Of a DNA stretch of 7,895 nucleotides, positions 4,997 through 7,895 are shown in pieces. The position numbers were made by a program, and so were the translations under genes. Location: assembly GCA_012719195.1 (NCBI GenBank), contig JAAYAV010000360.1, forward strand, positions 1 through 7,895, read 5' to 3'. Below the pieces are notes generated by a model that searched no databases, had not been told where the DNA came from, and saw nothing but the letters and a program-made list of their open reading frames with translations. Positions within the stretch are counted from its first letter, which is position 1; each line of letters begins with the position of its first letter. Source of the DNA: Anaerolineae bacterium (lineage in GTDB: Bacteria; Chloroflexota; Anaerolineae; DRVO01).

Positions 4997-6904
4997 CTAC
5001 TGGCCGGCGGGATGGATCCCACCGACCCACTCTCCGGTCTCCGGCGCGGTGTAGCCGGTGAGCACGAGCTCGAACGTGGCCCACCAACTCACAGGCATGT
5101 TCCACGGGTCGGTGGCCGACGGCCAGCCTTCCCAGTAGGTAGTGTTGAAGGGTACCAGGGCCGGAGCCTGGACGATTGGCACTACCGGCAGCTCATCCAG
5201 CCAGATGGCCATGGCGTCGTGGAACTGGGCGATGATCGTCTCGGTGTCATCGGGAGAGGTGGAGCCCATCTCGTCCACGATGGCGCTGAACTCAGGGTTG
5301 TTGTAGCGGAAGGAGTTGCGCTCGTACCAAGGCGCTGCCTCACCCAGCGGCACGTAGAACTTGGAGTTGAAGAGCTCCAGGTTCTCGTAGATGTAGCCGG
5401 GGCAGAAGGAGTGTAGCTTGATGTCGTACTCGCCCCGGAGGATGGTGTCGGACATCACACCGCCGGCCAGCGGCTGCAGTTCCACCTCGATGCCCTGGGT
5501 TTGGAGCTGGTCGGCCAGCACCGCGGAGACCTTCATCTCTTCGGTGGAGTCGGCCTGCACCAGGTAGCGCACCCGGAGGGGCTCGCCCTCGGCGGAGACC
5601 CACATGCCGTCGTCGCCCTTGGTGTAGCCGATGGACTGCAGAAGCTCCTCACCCTTGGCCGGGTCATAGGTCCCGGAGGGGTACTGCTCCAGCAGGTCGG
5701 CGATGGCGTCGAAGTAGGGCTGGTTGCCGTCGTAGTTGGGCCAGATGCCCCAAGCCGGGACGGTGGTGCCCTCGTAGGCCAGGGCCACGATGGCCTCGCG
5801 GTCTATCATGTAGGAGAGCGCCCAGCGGGCCTCCTTCTGGTCCCAGGGCGCCACGGCGTTGTTGACCATCAGCGGCCGCGGGCACGGGTCCAGCCAAGCA
5901 TAGGGCGGCTCGTCGGTCCAGGCATGGACGTTGGGGTTGCGGCGCATGATCTCCTGGAGCGAACCGACCGAGAGTATGCCGATGAAGGGGGTGTCGATTT
6001 CGTTGGCGGCCAGTGCGAGGGCCACTGTCGTCTCGGGGCCGACGTACTGGAAGTTGATGGTGCGCGGCGCCGGCACCACGTCCCAAACGGTGGTGCCCCA
6101 CCAGTCGTCTCGCCGCTCGAAGGTGAATGAGGTGGTGGTGGCATTAACGAGGCGGTAGGCGCCCGTCCCGATGGGATCGGTGCTCTTGAACGTAAGCGGA
6201 TCCTCGTTCTCCCAGACGTGCTTGGGGAGGATCGTGATGCCGCCCCAGATGCCGACGGCCGGGAAGGCCTCGCGGTTCAGGTGCAAGCGCGGACTGGGGG
6301 CCAGTAGGTTGAAGGTGACGTTGTAGTCGTCCACCGCTTCGACGGACTCGACCCACTTGGTGACTTCGGAGGCCCAGGTCATGCCCGGGTTGGCGAGCAG
6401 GGTGTCGTAGGTGAAGACCACGTCTTCGGCGGTGAAGGCCTCGCCGTCGCTCCAGGTGACGCCTTCACGCAGCTTGACCGAGAGTTGGGTGAAGTCTTCG
6501 CTGTACTCGTAGCTCTCGGCCAGCCAGGGGATGTACTCGCCGGTCTGCAGGTTCTGGTAGAAGAAGTACTCGTAGATCACCTGGTGGATGCCGGTGCCGG
6601 AGCGGCTGACGCCGGGGGCATAGATGTTGAGGTTGGTCGGGTCGGCTACCTGCCCGCTCAAGGCGATGTTGAGTGTCTCCAGCCGGGTGGCGTCGGCGGG
6701 GGCGGCGGGAGTGGGGGTCACCACCACTTCCTTCTCCACTACCGTGGTCACCTCTACGGTGACCTCGACCACCTTGGTTACCTCAACGGGTACAGTGACC
6801 TCCTGCACCACCGTCTGTGGTGTGGCGGCGGCACAACCTCCGAGAGCCATCGCCACTACTAGGAGTACCAACACGAACGCTATAGCTGCCCTGTTACGCA
6901 ACAT
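4997..6904 (-). CDS. Family-5 ABC solute-binding lipoprotein, 635 aa
   Basis: This is the extracytoplasmic substrate-binding subunit of the importer, anchored to the membrane by lipid. The signal peptide is MLRNRAAIAFVLVLLVVAMA followed by LGGC, a lipobox with the lipidated Cys24. Residues about 31-66 are a Val/Thr/Glu-rich linker, a Chloroflexota hallmark. The mature domain is of the DppA/OppA type: the family signature at 147-170 reads EGVTWSDGEAFTAEDVVFTY, followed by DPIGTGAYRL and RWALSYMIDREAIV, all typical of the family. The length is slightly above the usual 500-600 because of the linker. The ATG at 6904 has GGAG about 10 bases upstream and gives a complete signal peptide. The gene lies 142 bases after the ATPase stop and is followed by strong hairpins. 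Ligand type (peptide, oligosaccharide, other) cannot be settled from the sequence. Confidence 0.94.
   Translation of the reverse strand: MLRNRAAIAFVLVLLVVAMALGGCAAATPQTVVQEVTVPVEVTKVVEVTVEVTTVVEKEVVVTPTPAAPADATRLETLNIALSGQVADPTNLNIYAPGVSRSGTGIHQVIYEYFFYQNLQTGEYIPWLAESYEYSEDFTQLSVKLREGVTWSDGEAFTAEDVVFTYDTLLANPGMTWASEVTKWVESVEAVDDYNVTFNLLAPSPRLHLNREAFPAVGIWGGITILPKHVWENEDPLTFKSTDPIGTGAYRLVNATTTSFTFERRDDWWGTTVWDVVPAPRTINFQYVGPETTVALALAANEIDTPFIGILSVGSLQEIMRRNPNVHAWTDEPPYAWLDPCPRPLMVNNAVAPWDQKEARWALSYMIDREAIVALAYEGTTVPAWGIWPNYDGNQPYFDAIADLLEQYPSGTYDPAKGEELLQSIGYTKGDDGMWVSAEGEPLRVRYLVQADSTEEMKVSAVLADQLQTQGIEVELQPLAGGVMSDTILRGEYDIKLHSFCPGYIYENLELFNSKFYVPLGEAAPWYERNSFRYNNPEFSAIVDEMGSTSPDDTETIIAQFHDAMAIWLDELPVVPIVQAPALVPFNTTYWEGWPSATDPWNMPVSWWATFELVLTGYTAPETGEWVGGIHPAGQ
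6707..6814 (-). repeat. Valine/threonine-rich linker coding repeat in the binding lipoprotein
   Basis: This encodes residues 31-66 of the lipoprotein: irregular repeats of EVT, VVE and VEVT units ending in TPTP. At DNA level the words GTGACCTC and GTCACCTC recur in it. The linker lies between the lipidated Cys24 and the folded domain and probably acts as a spacer across the cell wall. Similar Val/Thr/Glu linkers are common in Chloroflexota lipoproteins. The repeat is imperfect and could vary in length between strains. Confidence 0.6.
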
Positions 6905-6948
6905 TTCACCAGCTCCTCTGCTTGCTCATGTCACGTCAACGGCCACGT

Positions 6949-6967
6949 CGGGCGATCGCTCCGCCCG
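6949..6967. other. Small hairpin in the leader of the binding-protein gene
   Basis: CGGGCG (6949-6954) pairs with CGCCCG (6962-6967) around a seven-base loop. Two further small stems lie in the same 142-base gap: AGCGC/GCGCT at 6996-7012 and TGCC/GGCA at 6980-6990. The gap has no convincing -35/-10 pair and no gene beyond seven-codon frames. The hairpins may shape the 5' leader of the binding-protein message or form a 3' end of the ATPase message. Confidence 0.25.
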
Positions 6968-7030
6968 GATAAGCTCGTCTGCCAAGGGCAAGGCGAGCGC
7001 GATTCCGGCGCTAGGGCTTCAGGCTATGGC

Positions 7031-7041
7031 ATCACCTCCTT
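7031..7041 (-). promoter_or_regulatory. Orphan full-length Shine-Dalgarno sequence
   Basis: On the minus strand, AAGGAGGTGAT is complementary over all 11 bases to the conserved 3' end of 16S rRNA. It begins 6 bases past the ATPase stop codon but serves no visible gene. The only starts near it open frames of two codons (ATG at 7034) or seven codons (MSKEVMP, from the ATG at 7047, which contains the site). The binding-protein start is about 127 bases further on and has its own ribosome site. Confidence 0.5.
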
Positions 7042-7046
7042 GCTCA

Positions 7047-7895
7047 TCACTGCGTGGGCGAGAGCCCGCTCGTCGTGGATTGGTCGGCGCTCTTGGGTGC
7101 GGCGGCGGACGACGACAGAGGCCTGCGGATGAAGATGCTGCCCATGTCCTCGCGGGTGATGGTCGGCCACTGGTCCTGCAGGTAACAGGCGGCGACGCGA
7201 TGATCGCCGGACAGGTACAGAGGGGGCGGTTTCTCCAGGCACACCGGCATCATATGCGGGCAGCGGGGGGCGAACTTACAGCCGTGGTTGCCGGCCGCTA
7301 CCTCGGGTCGCGAGACTTCCAGCAACTCGCCGCCCCAGCGCTGGTCCGGGTCGGGCAGGGGAATGGAGCTAATGAGAAGGCGGGTGTAGGGGTGCTGCGG
7401 ATCCCCCACCACCATCTCGACGTCGCCTGCCTCCGCCACCGAGCCCTGGTAGAGCACGACAATGTTGTGGCTGACCTGGTAGGCGGTGGTGAGGTCGTGG
7501 GTGATGTAGATGAGAGAGATGCCGAACTGCTCGTTGAGCCTTCTCAGGTCGTCCAGCACGGTGGCACGCAGGGAGGCGTCGATCATGGACACCGGCTCGT
7601 CGGCCACGATGAGCTTCGGCTCCAGCAGCAGAGCGCGCGCCACCATGATGCGCTGCCGCTGGCCCCCGCTGAGCTGGTGGGGGTAGCGCCCTAGGGTCTC
7701 GTCCGACTGCAGTCCAACCGCCTTGAGGGCGCGCTCGATCCGGTCTCTTGCTTCCTCTCGGCTGCCGGCCAAGTGGAACTTGGCGATGGGCACCTCGAGC
7801 GCGTGATCGACCTTGTAGAAGGAGTTGTAGACCTCGAAGGGGTCCTGGAAGATCATCTGCACCTGGCGGCGGAACTCCATCCTCTCCGTCCGGGA
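7047..7895 (-). CDS. ABC importer ATPase, OppF/DppF type, N-terminus outside window
   Basis: This is the ATP-hydrolysing subunit that powers the importer at the inner face of the membrane. The frame stays open to the window edge, so the Walker A part (roughly the first 70 residues) is missing; the ATG at 7880 is internal, because it lies next to the Q-loop (VQMIFQDP). Counting from that Met: signature LSGGQRQRI at 70-78, Walker B LIVADEP at 90-96 with catalytic Glu95, D-loop SMIDAS, switch His128 (YITHD), and the C-terminal oligopeptide-transporter region GDPQHPYTRLL. Cysteines 201, 207, 214 and 232 (C-x5-C-x6-C-x17-C) form the cysteine cluster of Opp/Dpp ATPases, shown in some members to hold a [4Fe-4S] cluster. 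A tail of about 45 residues follows. It is the first visible gene of the leftward importer set; a second ATPase probably lies just beyond the edge. Confidence 0.93.
   Translation of the reverse strand, partial: SRTERMEFRRQVQMIFQDPFEVYNSFYKVDHALEVPIAKFHLAGSREEARDRIERALKAVGLQSDETLGRYPHQLSGGQRQRIMVARALLLEPKLIVADEPVSMIDASLRATVLDDLRRLNEQFGISLIYITHDLTTAYQVSHNIVVLYQGSVAEAGDVEMVVGDPQHPYTRLLISSIPLPDPDQRWGGELLEVSRPEVAAGNHGCKFAPRCPHMMPVCLEKPPPLYLSGDHRVAACYLQDQWPTITREDMGSIFIRRPLSSSAAAPKSADQSTTSGLSPTQ

Noticed and set aside
6624..7694. A 356-codon plus-strand open frame over the lipoprotein start and ATPase genes
   Set aside because: It runs across the boundary between two well-supported minus-strand genes and resembles no protein family.

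Overview
The window is GC-rich DNA with tightly packed genes. The lipoprotein binding protein at 4997-6904 (minus) carries a long Val/Thr/Glu linker straight after its lipobox. That linker type is characteristic of Chloroflexota (for example Anaerolineae) solute-binding proteins and is the main taxonomic clue. A tungsten/molybdenum aldehyde:ferredoxin oxidoreductase suggests an organism with at least partly anaerobic metabolism. No RNA genes, CRISPR arrays, insertion sequences or attachment sites were seen.

Left part (1-1143). On the plus strand, the C-terminal end of an AOR-family oxidoreductase (cut by the window edge) overlaps by 4 bases (ATGA) a small ubiquitin-fold sulfur carrier of the MoaD/ThiS type. 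Such carriers often sit beside AOR genes and supply the dithiolene sulfur of the pyranopterin cofactor. This one ends in GGGC rather than the usual bare GG. Running toward it on the minus strand is a MerR/HspR-like regulator with four cysteines in its C-terminal tail. The two converging genes share the palindromic CTAG, which gives a TAG stop on each strand. Bases 1144-1434 hold a candidate MerR promoter with an internal direct repeat, and a hairpin beyond the flavodoxin gene.

Right part (1435-7895). Everything is on the minus strand and reads right to left: an Opp/Dpp-type ABC ATPase (its N-terminus lies outside the window), a family-5 lipoprotein binding protein, two permeases, an amidohydrolase-2 family metal-dependent hydrolase, and a WrbA-like flavodoxin. 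Gaps in that order are 142, 137, 3, 224 and 0 bases. The ABC genes form an importer for a peptide, oligosaccharide or similar solute. The hydrolase and flavodoxin are stop-to-start coupled (TAAATG) and could act on the imported compound, but that link is inferred from position only.

The noncoding gaps hold most of the unexplained structure: a 14-bp stem between the binding protein and permease genes, a perfect 14-bp palindrome ahead of the hydrolase, and an orphan 11-base Shine-Dalgarno sequence just after the ATPase stop. I did not find convincing evidence for a wholly new system. The best leads are the sulfur carrier with an extra C-terminal cysteine and the cysteine-tailed regulator next to it.
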